From Heyndrickxia oleronia (GTDB taxonomy: Bacteria > Bacillota > Bacilli > Bacillales > Bacillaceae_C): 64,000 nucleotides of DNA. The DNA is taken from positions 3,752,001 through 3,816,000 of the forward strand of contig NZ_CP065424.1 of assembly GCF_017809215.1 (NCBI RefSeq). The letters are read 5' to 3'. Below are positions 52,781 to 61,783 of this stretch, one piece after another (position 1 is the stretch's first letter; every line of letters begins with the position of its first letter). The translations under genes were made by a program, and so were the position numbers. Below the pieces are notes generated by a model that worked only from the letters and a program-made list of their open reading frames with translations, ran no database searches and was not told the origin of the DNA.

Positions 52781-53165
52781 GCAGCGGTTGATTACCGGCA
52801 AGGTGAAATTTGTCTGGGCGGGAACTAATGAGAGCGGTTGGTTACCGTGCGGGGGAATTTTACGTGGGTTCGGGAACTAAAGTGACCGATTTATTACCCT
52901 GGAGGCGAAATTTGCCTAGGCACGGGAACTAAAGTGACTGATTAATTACCCTGGAGGGGAATTTTGCCTGGGCACGGGAACTAAAGTGACTGATTAATTA
53001 CCCTGGAGGGGGAGTTTGCCTAAGTTCGGGAACTAAAGTGAACGATTCATTACCCTGGAGGGGAATTTTGCCTGGGGGCGGTAACTAAAGAGAGCGATTG
53101 GTTGCCCTGTAGGTGGATATTGCCTGGGCACGGGAACCTAAGAAACCGGTTGTTACCCTTAAGGA
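52781..53165. repeat. Tandem repeat array 2, seven units of exactly 52 bp
   Basis: The landmark GGGAACTAA (or one-base variants) begins at 52820, 52872, 52924, 52976, 53028, 53080 and 53132, so the period is exactly 52 bp without drift. Units carry GATTAATTACCCTGGAGGGG and TTTTGCCTGGGCACGGGAAC. Reverse-complemented, the unit aligns with array 1 at 27553-27900 over CAGGGTAAT..A.C..TC.CTTT.GTT. Middle units are nearly identical and edge units more diverged. Confidence 0.95.
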
Positions 53166-53188
53166 GGAATATACCGATTCTTCATTAA

Positions 53189-53213
53189 AATAACGGACTC
53201 ACTGTCCGTTATT
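53189..53213 (-). terminator. Terminator of the anti-sigma gene
   Basis: AATAACGGAC and GTCCGTTATT pair around TCACT just after the stop of the sigma/anti-sigma operon; TTTT follows in minus-strand sense. Confidence 0.75.
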
Positions 53214-53226
53214 AATCCTTCATTTG

Positions 53227-53874
53227 TTATTGTATAGGCTGAAAAGCAACATTCCAGATTCCATCGTCATCTTTAATCATTTGAAAGCCAAGTTCACCAT
53301 CTGGGCCTTGGAAGGAGATATATCCTTGATCATCACTCGTTTGTATAAATGTTCCTGTTCCAATGTTTTTAAATTTTTTTATAAGAGTTTCCTTCGTACC
53401 GCGATCTTCTTCAGGTATGGCACGGTCTTCTTCCTTTGTCCACTGGATATGTTCTTTACGGTCTGTATATAATGCATAGACGGCGTCATATTGTTGGTCA
53501 ATTTCAGCTTTTACATATAGCTTTGCAATACTAATCGGACTCAAATCTTTTAAATGAACCTCATTCAAATCCTTAAGAAACAATTGATAAGCATTATTTT
53601 CTTCATTGGATAGAGTAAATTCCTCTTTAATAACAGGAGTTTTTTTCTTTTCTTCCATCGTCACGCGTGGAGACTCATGATTCATTAAAGAGAAACTAAT
53701 TGCGCCGAAACTAATAAGCAGTAAAATCGTAAAAGCGGGCAGTAACCTAATCTTTTTGTTTGGCTTATTATTCCTTTGTATTTTTTGATACACTTGAGCC
53801 CGATCTTTTTCAGTAAAGACTGATTCAATACTAATATATTTGTCAATTTGCTCTTTTAATTCTTCACTTCTCAT
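53227..53874 (-). CDS. Membrane-bound probable anti-sigma factor
   Basis: A 215-residue protein: a cytoplasmic N-terminal segment of about 45 residues, one membrane helix (LLPAFTILLLISFGAISFSL), and an outer domain of about 140 residues. Its start overlaps the end of the ECF sigma gene by 11 bases, the classic anti-sigma position. The HxxxCxxC zinc motif of ZAS anti-sigma proteins is absent, and no family name can be given. It probably holds the sigma factor at the membrane until an envelope signal arrives. Confidence 0.78.
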   Translation of the reverse strand: MRSEELKEQIDKYISIESVFTEKDRAQVYQKIQRNNKPNKKIRLLPAFTILLLISFGAISFSLMNHESPRVTMEEKKKTPVIKEEFTLSNEENNAYQLFLKDLNEVHLKDLSPISIAKLYVKAEIDQQYDAVYALYTDRKEHIQWTKEEDRAIPEEDRGTKETLIKKFKNIGTGTFIQTSDDQGYISFQGPDGELGFQMIKDDDGIWNVAFQPIQ

Positions 53875-54388
53875 CCCACAGCCCTCCTAAGTCCTTTTCT
53901 AATGTTTTCTTTGCCCTTAATAATCTAGTTTTTACACCTGAGGGAGAGAGGCCAAGTAAGCTACTAATTTCATTTATTTTTAATTCCTTATAATAGTATA
54001 AAATGATTACTTCACGATATTTGATCGGCAAATCAAAGATGGCTTGAACAACCTTATCCTTTTGCTGACCATTGATCAAATAAAATTCAGGAGTTTTTGT
54101 TTCAATTAATGAGAAAAATTGAGTCGTTAAAAAGAGTTTTTTATACTTCCAAGATTTAAGCATATCCTTACATTTATTAATCGCAATTCGATATATCCAT
54201 GTCTTTATATCCGAGTTTCCTTGAAAGGAATCCAGCTTTAAATAGATGGTGACAAATACATCTTGCGTTACATCCTCCGTTAGCGCCCAATCCTTTAAAT
54301 AAGAATAAACTAATCTCTTTATCTCCTCTCCATACATCAACATTAAAGAGGTCAAAAAATCGGACTCCTCATTTATTTCCTCAATCAA
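53864..54388 (-). CDS. ECF-family RNA polymerase sigma factor
   Basis: A 174-residue ECF sigma: region 2 (VYSYLKDWALTEDVTQDVFVTIYLKL, with the core-binding and -10 residues) and region 4 (LPIKYREVIILYYYKELKINEIS...GLSPSGVKTRLLRAKK helix-turn-helix). Start is TTG after GAGGTGGGG. A GAAAC-N16-CGTC promoter lies 36-60 bases upstream, so it should activate its own operon. The adjacent membrane protein is the likely regulator. Confidence 0.92.
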   Translation of the reverse strand: MIEEINEESDFLTSLMLMYGEEIKRLVYSYLKDWALTEDVTQDVFVTIYLKLDSFQGNSDIKTWIYRIAINKCKDMLKSWKYKKLFLTTQFFSLIETKTPEFYLINGQQKDKVVQAIFDLPIKYREVIILYYYKELKINEISSLLGLSPSGVKTRLLRAKKTLEKDLGGLWDEK

Positions 54389-54423
54389 AATTTCCCCACC
54401 TCATTTTTATCTCTTTTCAATTA

Positions 54424-54448
54424 GACGATTAAGGATCGAAATGGTTTC
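54424..54448 (-). promoter_or_regulatory. Candidate ECF-type autoregulatory promoter
   Basis: On the minus strand GAAAC (54444-54448) and CGTC (54424-54427) are 16 bases apart, the element pattern used by SigM/SigW-type ECF factors of Bacillus. It sits just before the sigma gene. Confidence 0.65.
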
Positions 54449-54481
54449 GGAATCTTCCTACTCTTTTTAACCGAGATTGTT

Positions 54482-55567
54482 CTAACATTTATAAGCTTCG
54501 TCCTTCACGAAGAAAATCTTACTGTAAACTAAAATAACACGATTAGTATAAATATTCCCTTTTATTGCTTTAGGAACCACTGTTTTTCCGGCCAACCAAT
54601 CCTTTAAAGAGATTGTCAGTGGATCGGAATCGTACCCAATTCCTAAGATTACCTCTAATTTGTTTGGTAAATACACAACGGTATGCAGTGTTCCAAAATA
54701 TTCTTTATAATGATGGAAAAATAATTTTGAATGGTTACCGTTAAAAGAATGGTAGGCTGATAAAGGCGTTAACCTCTGTTTAATTAATTTTAGTAGGTAA
54801 TCTTTTCGATGAAGAGAACCTTGGATGGTCTCCCTATTTTTTCCCTTTAATGCTTCTGACTCAAAATGATTCGTACAAACCAGAGGGGTAGCAAACTTCA
54901 CTATTTGTTTCTGTGGTGAAGCCTCAACAATTGCACCTTTCCCCTGTTTATCTGTAATCGAATAGTTGTAACAATATCCATGCGGAATATCTTTGATTAA
55001 TTGAATCGCTTCATCAGTTGTTGCGCATTGGTCTAATACCATTCGAACGATGGTTGTAGCGATAAATCCTTCTTCTTTATACATTTGATTAACAAAATGC
55101 AAGCCTATCACAAGCCCTTTTTCATTCATACCGTCTAATCGGCCAATGATTTGTTGACTAAAGCCTATACTTGCATACCCTTTAATAGGATTCATAAGGA
55201 CAAGCCGCGCATCGTACAATTGATCACTAAAATCATAATTACGGACGTAAAAGGAATCAGATACTAATGTAGTACACCCCATCTCAGGAAATATGACATT
55301 ATAGCCACTATACCATTCTATTGCTGTATTTCTATCGATACCCAGCCCATCGGCCAATCCGTATATTTCTTCAAGTATGTTTGGATGTACTTTATTTAAC
55401 TTTTCCCTTGCCTGGAAACAATTGAAGTCCGGATTTTTCTCCATGTTTTGATATGGTCCATTCCAGTTTGATTCCTGCCTCAATTGCTCCGCCTGTAAGC
55501 CCCCTATTTGATAGTTACTCCCCGTTAGCTCTACAACTTTAACGACTAACTCCTTTGGATCATTCAT
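54482..55567 (-). CDS. C45-family acyltransferase/amidohydrolase (penicillin acyltransferase-like)
   Basis: A 361-residue Ntn-hydrolase of the C45 family. The nucleophile is Cys98 in EMGCTTLVSDS, exposed by self-cleavage before the Cys. Further family sequences are YVRNYDFSD, GRLDGMNEKGLVIGLHFVN and EASPQKQIV. Members hydrolyse or transfer linear amides (6-aminopenicillanate acyltransferase, choloylglycine hydrolase relatives). Substrate unknown. The gene starts three bases after the MerR gene ends and is likely controlled by it. Confidence 0.87.
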   Translation of the reverse strand: MNDPKELVVKVVELTGSNYQIGGLQAEQLRQESNWNGPYQNMEKNPDFNCFQAREKLNKVHPNILEEIYGLADGLGIDRNTAIEWYSGYNVIFPEMGCTTLVSDSFYVRNYDFSDQLYDARLVLMNPIKGYASIGFSQQIIGRLDGMNEKGLVIGLHFVNQMYKEEGFIATTIVRMVLDQCATTDEAIQLIKDIPHGYCYNYSITDKQGKGAIVEASPQKQIVKFATPLVCTNHFESEALKGKNRETIQGSLHRKDYLLKLIKQRLTPLSAYHSFNGNHSKLFFHHYKEYFGTLHTVVYLPNKLEVILGIGYDSDPLTISLKDWLAGKTVVPKAIKGNIYTNRVILVYSKIFFVKDEAYKC

Positions 55568-55570
55568 GCT

Positions 55571-56338
55571 TTATCCTCCTTTAAATTTTGTAACTGGCAT
55601 AATTAAATCAAGATCGTTTAACTCTTCACCTCGATACCATTCTAAAACGGGACCTGTTGGTACCCAGTTATGGTCAACTGCAAATCTGATTAAATTTCTA
55701 TACCCCTCTTTAATTTGTGAAATCGGAGAGTTAAAGCTTTGAGCAATACAAAGACAGGGTGGCATGTGTTCAATTTGTGCACCTTCAGGCAAAGCGGATA
55801 GACTGATCGATTTTGGTAGACCAAAGCCAATTTCTGCATTAATTGAATTCATTCCTGATAAATAACGAAGATAGCTGCTTTTGAAACGGATATTTCTCTC
55901 TAATAGTTCTTTGCCTCGTTCTCGAAAATGTGTGCCAAACTGACCAACCTCTGATTCTGCACCAAACCAAACAATGATTTCTTCCTTTCTTTCTATTAAA
56001 TAAACAACTTCATTTTCATGTTGGCCTTCTAAATAGCGTAGACTGACGTTTAGTAATTCCTGCTTTTTCTTTAATGACTGAATCCACCTCGTCATCATTT
56101 GTTGGCGATTCTCCTCATTCCCACTAATATAAAGCTGAATTTCCTTTATAGAAATTCCAACTAGCCTTAAGCTAGAAATAAACTTGACCATTTCAATCTG
56201 GTCTTCCGAATAATAGCGATATCCATTTTCAAGTTTTCTTTTAGGTGATAATAAATGCTGCGTTTCATAGTACCGTAAAGCACTTTTAGAGATTCCTGTC
56301 CTTTCAGAGAAAGCTTGTATTGTCATTAATCCTTCCAT
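55571..56338 (-). CDS. MerR-family regulator with C-terminal effector domain
   Basis: A 255-residue protein. The N terminus is a MerR winged helix (TIQAFSERTGISKSALRYYE, GYRYYSEDQIEMVKFISSLR), then a coiled helix and a C-terminal GyrI/SOUL-like ligand domain (from about 130), as in BmrR-type regulators. It is followed without gap by the C45 enzyme gene and probably controls it in answer to a small molecule. GGGAGGA precedes the ATG. Confidence 0.87.
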   Translation of the reverse strand: MEGLMTIQAFSERTGISKSALRYYETQHLLSPKRKLENGYRYYSEDQIEMVKFISSLRLVGISIKEIQLYISGNEENRQQMMTRWIQSLKKKQELLNVSLRYLEGQHENEVVYLIERKEEIIVWFGAESEVGQFGTHFRERGKELLERNIRFKSSYLRYLSGMNSINAEIGFGLPKSISLSALPEGAQIEHMPPCLCIAQSFNSPISQIKEGYRNLIRFAVDHNWVPTGPVLEWYRGEELNDLDLIMPVTKFKGG

Positions 56339-56576
56339 AATTAATCCTCCCTTTCTTTAAGATAAACGTTAAAGTAACTTGAAGGTCAAGATAATTTTTC
56401 ACAATAATCACAATGATTGAATGTTTATTTATGGTAAAATTATGTAAGAAGTGAGTTTCTCACTTATTTAAAAATACACCCAAATTCTATCTAACAATCT
56501 CTTTCCTTACGATCCTTTTCATCCTTTCAATTATTGGTGTCATTGTTTTAAACAAAAAACAATGAACAAAATAAAT

Positions 56577-56609
56577 AAGGGAAACGCCCAATTTAAAGCG
56601 ATTCCCTTT
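56577..56609 (-). terminator. Terminator of the SDR gene, within a 295-base gap
   Basis: AAGGGAAACGC and GCGATTCCCTT pair; ATTTATTTT follows in minus-strand sense. The rest of the gap (56339-56576) carries the MerR promoter region and no recognised gene; a hydrophobic frame without a start codon near 56470-56565 was seen and not annotated. Confidence 0.65.
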
Positions 56610-56633
56610 ATGTTTAAATAAAACGAGTACCTT

Positions 56634-57467
56634 CTATAATTTAAATGGCGGTATAAAACGACCGTCGATATCTGTAAAATTATATTCCTTCGCTAAATCT
56701 CCCACTCTATATGCTTTTCCGCTCTTTTCTATTACATTGGCATCACTAGCTAAATGAGTAATTGCACGGCCAATATAATGAGGGGTTTCTGAATCCTTTA
56801 ATTCCTCAGATTCCTGCCAATTTTCCTCAGCTACATGATGATGCTGTAACACAAGCTCTGTTCTCATGAATCCAGGTGAGACTGCAAGAACAGCAATATT
56901 GTCTTGTTTTAATTCAATTGACAGTCCATAAGCCATGCGAACTAATGAATTCTTAGCTAAATCGTAATAAAACTGTCCAGTATATTTATGATCGTCCCAA
57001 AATGTAGTGTGGACGATAAGGGCTTGTCGATTTTCACGGAGCAATGGAATGGCATAATGATTAGTGGCTAACTGTGCGCGCACACCAGCAGTAAACATCG
57101 TATCCCAATGTTTCAACGGTAGTTCCCAAAAAGGCTTCGCATCTACCCCAAGATCATGTGCCCCCCATACATTATTAATCAGAATATCTAATTTCCCTTG
57201 TTCCTTGCGTATTTGATTGATGACTGATTCAGTTTCCGTATCATTTGTATGATCACAGCGAATCGCGATTCCTGTTCCCCCATGGGCCTCTATTTCTGAA
57301 ACGGTGTCATCAATGGTTCCTGGCCATGCATTTGTGGAATTTCCTTGCGTACTACGCCCTGTCACATACACTGTTGCTCCAGCCTTTCCTAATTCAATCG
57401 CAATCCCTCGTCCAGCTCCTCTACTGCCACCCGTTACAAGTGCAACTTTACCTTTTAAATTATTCAT
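56634..57467 (-). CDS. Short-chain dehydrogenase/reductase
   Basis: A 277-residue SDR: cofactor loop VTGGSRGAGRGIA, NNVWG in place of NNAG, and a shifted active-site region FYYDLAKNSLV with Tyr-x-x-x-Lys. The C terminus is longer than in FabG. Substrate unknown. The second of two close ATGs is chosen, with AAAGGA nine bases upstream. It is divergent from a WYL regulator gene, which probably controls it. Confidence 0.85.
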   Translation of the reverse strand: MNNLKGKVALVTGGSRGAGRGIAIELGKAGATVYVTGRSTQGNSTNAWPGTIDDTVSEIEAHGGTGIAIRCDHTNDTETESVINQIRKEQGKLDILINNVWGAHDLGVDAKPFWELPLKHWDTMFTAGVRAQLATNHYAIPLLRENRQALIVHTTFWDDHKYTGQFYYDLAKNSLVRMAYGLSIELKQDNIAVLAVSPGFMRTELVLQHHHVAEENWQESEELKDSETPHYIGRAITHLASDANVIEKSGKAYRVGDLAKEYNFTDIDGRFIPPFKL

Positions 57468-57581
57468 ATTTCCCATTCCTTTCTTATCTTAGATATCCTC
57501 ATTATAAAGGTTCATTCTTGACAACCTTTGTCATATTTCCTTAAATAAAACATAATAAATCTAAAAAAAAGGTGAGTTGGG

Positions 57582-58550
57582 ATGAGAGGAGATCGCTTAA
57601 TATCCATTCTTTTGCTGTTACAAACGCATGGGCAAATGACAGCTAAAGAACTATCTGAGAAATTAGAGGTTTCCGAGCGAACCATCTATCGCGATATGGA
57701 AGCCTTAAGCAGTACAGGAATACCGGTCTTTGCAGAACGTGGAAAAAATGGTGGATGGTCATTACTAGAGGGCTATCGAACAAATTTAACAGGGCTAAAG
57801 GAAGCAGAAATTCGGGCATTATTTCTTTCTCCTTCGTATCAATTTCTCGAAGATCTTGGTTTACATCGCACTTCAGAGGAAGCGAGAAATAAACTTCTAG
57901 CCTCTCTTCCAGAAAGTTATCGAAAAAATGCTCAGGACATATGGAACCGCATTCATATTGATACAAGTACATGGCGAGAACGGAAGGAAAAAATGGTGAC
58001 CTTCGAAGTCCTGAAAAAAGCGATATGGGAAGAAAATAAATTGTTGATGGAATATGAACGTGCCGACGGAATTACAAACGAACGAATTGTCCATCCTTTA
58101 GGGCTTGTTGCCAAGGGAAGTCGCTGGTACTTTATAGCCGCTAAAGAAAATCATGAAATTCGAAACTATAGGGTTTCACGTATAAAAGCTGCGATGCCTA
58201 TTAACGAAAAATTTAAAAGACCAACGGATTTTGATCTTGCCCATTACTGGAAAACCTCAACAAAGGCTTTTGTTGAAAACTTACCAACATATACTGTAGT
58301 GGTAGAAGTTACACCAGCGATCCTACCAAGGCTACAATTTTCAGACCGGTTCGTTCAACTTATAAAGATGAACAATAAAAATAAAAAGGGATGGATCCCT
58401 GTCGAGCTTTCTTTCCATACTGAAGAGGATGCTAAAGGATATATATTAGGATTCGCCGATCAAATGAAAGTGATTGAACCTAATGAACTGCATCATCAGA
58501 TTCTTAGGATGGCCGAAGCTACGGTTTCGTTTTATCGACAGGAGAAATGA
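57582..58550 (+). CDS. YafY-type WYL-domain transcriptional regulator
   Basis: A 322-residue regulator: N-terminal DeoR-like helix-turn-helix (ISILLLLQTHGQMTAKELSE, VSERTIYRDMEALSS) and a WYL domain (about 140-220) with PLGLVAKGSRWYFIAA and a following C-terminal segment. It is divergent from the SDR gene (105 bases) and is its likely repressor. A strong GGTGAG-like site precedes the ATG. Its own 3' end is followed by a bidirectional terminator. Confidence 0.9.
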   Translation: MRGDRLISILLLLQTHGQMTAKELSEKLEVSERTIYRDMEALSSTGIPVFAERGKNGGWSLLEGYRTNLTGLKEAEIRALFLSPSYQFLEDLGLHRTSEEARNKLLASLPESYRKNAQDIWNRIHIDTSTWRERKEKMVTFEVLKKAIWEENKLLMEYERADGITNERIVHPLGLVAKGSRWYFIAAKENHEIRNYRVSRIKAAMPINEKFKRPTDFDLAHYWKTSTKAFVENLPTYTVVVEVTPAILPRLQFSDRFVQLIKMNNKNKKGWIPVELSFHTEEDAKGYILGFADQMKVIEPNELHHQILRMAEATVSFYRQEK

Positions 58551-58603
58551 TGTTGAAAATTTAGGAGAAAATAAATAGAAGGAGAAAAATAACCAAAATC
58601 ATA

Positions 58604-58650
58604 AAAGGCGGTCTATCAAGTGATTTCCCACTTCATAAACCGCCTTTATT
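58604..58650. terminator. Bidirectional terminator between the WYL regulator and the methyltransferase
   Basis: AAAGGCGGT and ACCGCCTTT pair around a 26-base loop with further inner pairing (TATCAAGTG/CACTTCATA). Confidence 0.8.
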
Positions 58651-58662
58651 CTTTAGGCCTAA

Positions 58663-59871
58663 TTAAGGAAGCTTTTTAATAAATACCACTTTAAGGTAAT
58701 CGCCTTCTGGGAATTCTTTGATTGTTCGGAAATCATCAGGAAGGGAGAATTCCTCCATCAATTTATATTTCTTTCCAGATTCTTTAAAGGCTGTGTCGAT
58801 AAATCCTTTAAATTTGCCCATTCCAAAGGTGCTGCAATTAGTAGAAGCAACAATAATTCCATGATCTTCTGTGATCGCAATCGCCTCTTTTAACAGGTTC
58901 TTATAATCTTTTTCCGCACTGAACACATATTTTTTTGATCGAGCAAAGCTTGGTGGATCAAGGATGACCATATCAAAAGAAAGCTGCTTTCTTACGGCGT
59001 ATTTAAAATAGTTAAAGACATCTTCTACAATGATATCTTGTGCCTCATAATCAATTTCATTAATACTAAATTGTTCGATGGTTTTATTTAAGCTGCGATT
59101 GGCTAAGTCAACACTTGTCGTCTTTGTTGCTCCACCTAATGCAGCAAAGACTGAAAAAGCACCTGTATAGGAGAAGGTATTTAATACTTTTTTCCCTTTA
59201 GCATACTTATCTCGAATGGTTTTCCTTACCTCTCTTTGATCCAAAAAGACACCGACCATGGCACTCTCATTTAAATAGATGGCAAATTGAACACCATTTT
59301 CCTTAACGAGAATTGGAAATTGTCCTCGTTCACCAGTTACAAAATCATCCTCTTCAATATATTTTCCCTTCGTATCGAATCTTTTCTTTTGATAAATTCC
59401 TTTATAGTCAACTAGGTTTGTTAGTGATTGGATGATTTCTTCACGAAATTGGTAGATCCCTTTGCTATACCAATTGATTAAATAATACCCATCAAAATTC
59501 TCAATCGTTATTCCGCCTATGCCATCCCCTTCCCCATTAAATACTCGGAAAGCGGTTGTGTCGGAACTGCTATAATACGCCTCTCTTCTCTGAATGGCCA
59601 TTTTTAACTTGCTTTCGAAAAAACGCTGATCAAACTGGGCACTTTCTTTTTGACTCAGAATCCAACCATACCCTTTATTTTGTCTACCATAATACCCTTT
59701 GGCAATAAACCTGTTCTTTTCGTCCACAAGCTTAATGATCGTTCCCTCTTCATCCAATCCATTTTGATTGATTAAGGCATCCTTCATAATTAAGGGATAG
59801 CCACTTTTGTATTTATTCACAAATTTCGATTTCACTTTAATAGTCAGTTCTTTTTTCATTTTTTCATCCAA
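58663..59871 (-). CDS. RlmI-like class I SAM-dependent 23S rRNA methyltransferase
   Basis: A 402-residue protein with an N-terminal PUA domain (GTIIKLVDEKNRFIAKGYYG) and a Rossmann methyltransferase (from about 185): SAM loop VLNTFSYTGAFSVFAALGGA, catalytic region FDMVILDPPSFARSKK, and CSTFGMG in the product loop. It matches the RlmI/YwbD group that makes 5-methylcytosine in 23S rRNA. The start is not decided by a strong ribosome site; the longest frame is given. Single gene. Confidence 0.9.
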   Translation of the reverse strand: MDEKMKKELTIKVKSKFVNKYKSGYPLIMKDALINQNGLDEEGTIIKLVDEKNRFIAKGYYGRQNKGYGWILSQKESAQFDQRFFESKLKMAIQRREAYYSSSDTTAFRVFNGEGDGIGGITIENFDGYYLINWYSKGIYQFREEIIQSLTNLVDYKGIYQKKRFDTKGKYIEEDDFVTGERGQFPILVKENGVQFAIYLNESAMVGVFLDQREVRKTIRDKYAKGKKVLNTFSYTGAFSVFAALGGATKTTSVDLANRSLNKTIEQFSINEIDYEAQDIIVEDVFNYFKYAVRKQLSFDMVILDPPSFARSKKYVFSAEKDYKNLLKEAIAITEDHGIIVASTNCSTFGMGKFKGFIDTAFKESGKKYKLMEEFSLPDDFRTIKEFPEGDYLKVVFIKKLP

Positions 59872-59895
59872 TCTACATTATGTTTTTTCACTATA

Positions 59896-60876
59896 CTAAT
59901 ATACATCTCTTTTCGTAAAAACAACAAATGAAGTAATTAATGATAGGATCAACCATACTAATAAAACAACCATGGAAAATCCTAATGTCATCCCCTCGAT
60001 AGGTGGACTTGAGCCATTTACATAATTCGTTAATTGAAGATTAACCATAAATAAATATTTCGCACTTTCCCATGATGAAACCATATTAACTAAGATTGCC
60101 CCGGCAATAAGTGCAGATAACATAATCCCCATTACAGCCGCTGTGCTCCGTAAAAGGACTGATAGCATAAAGGTTAAGCTACCAACAACAATACTGACAA
60201 ACCATGCTAAACCAAATTCCATAATGATATATTTCCATTGCGGGATTGTATGGACATTCGCGGTCATCAATTCCGCACCGTTTGTAGAAAATCCTGTTAA
60301 CATCGGCATGTTCCAGCCACTATAGCCAAAGACAACTCCTGACATAAGATAGGTAAGGATTGCCACACAAAGAATGATAAAGGAAATAGAATAAATTAAC
60401 GCAATATATTTACTCAATAAGATTTGCCATCGTTTCACTGGCCGGGTCAGCAGTAATTTAATCGTTCCCCCACTTGCTTCAGAAGAAACTAAATCAGCAG
60501 CGATTACCATAACTAATAAAGGAAGCAGAAGACCAATCGCATTATCTACAAAAACACGCATAAAGGATGGTGCCCCTGGTGCATTGGGATTTATATTGTG
60601 ATCCAGATAATATTGTTGCTGAGCCAGTCTAATTTTAAAATACTTCTCATAATCCTCTGGCAGTCTACTTGAAGTAAGACGATTTTGGATATCCACGATT
60701 TCTTGTTGCAGTTGAACCCGCCAATCGCTGGTCCCCATCTTTTTTTGTGTCGTTTTTACATCCTTATATTGTGCATAGGTAAAAATCGGGACGAGACACG
60801 CAACAATTAAAATAATCACAAAGAGACGTTTTTTACGAAAAAGCTTTAATTGCTCATTGAAAATTAAATTAATCAA
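59896..60876 (-). CDS. ABC-2 type transporter permease
   Basis: A 326-residue membrane protein with six helices, the first near residues 17-35 and a cluster of five from about 115. TTG start after GGGAGGA, overlapping the ATPase gene by eight bases. The fold is that of ABC-2 exporters; with the ATPase upstream it would pump a drug, peptide or lipid. The substrate cannot be read. Confidence 0.86.
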   Translation of the reverse strand: MINLIFNEQLKLFRKKRLFVIILIVACLVPIFTYAQYKDVKTTQKKMGTSDWRVQLQQEIVDIQNRLTSSRLPEDYEKYFKIRLAQQQYYLDHNINPNAPGAPSFMRVFVDNAIGLLLPLLVMVIAADLVSSEASGGTIKLLLTRPVKRWQILLSKYIALIYSISFIILCVAILTYLMSGVVFGYSGWNMPMLTGFSTNGAELMTANVHTIPQWKYIIMEFGLAWFVSIVVGSLTFMLSVLLRSTAAVMGIMLSALIAGAILVNMVSSWESAKYLFMVNLQLTNYVNGSSPPIEGMTLGFSMVVLLVWLILSLITSFVVFTKRDVY

Positions 60877-61783
60877 TCGAATTTCCTCCCGTCAATTCTA
60901 GGAATAGATCCTCCAAAGCTGGAAGAACTGTTTTCATTTCCATTACACGAACTCCTGCTTCGACCAGCTTTCGATTCCAATCAGCAATTTTCTCTTCGTT
61001 CAAAGGAGTAACTAATTGATCCTCGCTTCCTTCCTTCACGGTTGTCTCTTTCTCTAGTAGCATTTTAGCTTTCTCACGTGGTTCTACCCTCCAAATGACC
61101 CGTTCCTTTTCCGAAAGCAGGGCTTCTACTGTATCAATTCGGATAATTTCTCCACTTGTAATAATCGCTACCCGATCACATAATAATTGAATTTCACTCA
61201 ATAAATGGGAGGATACGAGAACACTTAGTCCCTCTTCTTCGGCAAGAAAGCGAATGAATTCTCTCATCTCCCTTATCCCCGCTGGATCAAGACCATTCGT
61301 TGGCTCGTCCAAAATTAATAATTTAGGGTTTCCAAGTAAAGCTTGTGCAATCCCTAATCGTTGGCGCATTCCAAGGGAATAGGTTTTCACCCTATCATGA
61401 ATTCGATTGGTTAACCCCACCATCTCTGTTACCTTATGTAAACGTTCGATTGGAATCGAAGGGTCCATTCTTGCAAAATACTCGAGGTTTTCCCAACCAG
61501 ATAAATAAGGATATAATTCAGGATTTTCAACAATGCAGCCTAAGTTTTTCATCGCATGCTTAAAATCTGATTGAACATTCCTTCCCGAAATATAGATCGA
61601 TCCGGAAGTAGGTTTAATTAAACCGACTAACATACGAATAGTCGTTGTCTTACCTGCTCCATTTGGACCGAGGAAACCAAACACCTCACCGGGCCATACA
61701 TCAAAGCTTAAACCTTTAATAATCGTTTTCTTTCCTATCGTTTTACGTAAATCCTTCACTTGAAGGGCAGGAACCTGTTTCAT
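60869..61783 (-). CDS. ABC transporter ATP-binding protein
   Basis: A 304-residue ATPase: Walker A FLGPNGAGKTTTIRML, signature YSLGMRQRLGIAQ, Walker B LLILDEPTNGLDPAGI, switch His in SSHLL. A C-terminal extension of about 90 residues is typical of the bacitracin/nisin-type exporters. It overlaps the SGNH hydrolase gene (ATGA) and the permease gene, forming a three-gene operon. Confidence 0.9.
   Translation of the reverse strand: MKQVPALQVKDLRKTIGKKTIIKGLSFDVWPGEVFGFLGPNGAGKTTTIRMLVGLIKPTSGSIYISGRNVQSDFKHAMKNLGCIVENPELYPYLSGWENLEYFARMDPSIPIERLHKVTEMVGLTNRIHDRVKTYSLGMRQRLGIAQALLGNPKLLILDEPTNGLDPAGIREMREFIRFLAEEEGLSVLVSSHLLSEIQLLCDRVAIITSGEIIRIDTVEALLSEKERVIWRVEPREKAKMLLEKETTVKEGSEDQLVTPLNEEKIADWNRKLVEAGVRVMEMKTVLPALEDLFLELTGGNSID

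Noticed and set aside
52781..53165. Array 2 as a CRISPR array
   Set aside because: There is no alternation of conserved repeat and unique spacer; the whole 52-bp unit is repeated, and no cas genes are nearby.
56470..56565. Hydrophobic 35-codon frame ending VLNKKQ
   Set aside because: No start codon in frame and no ribosome site.
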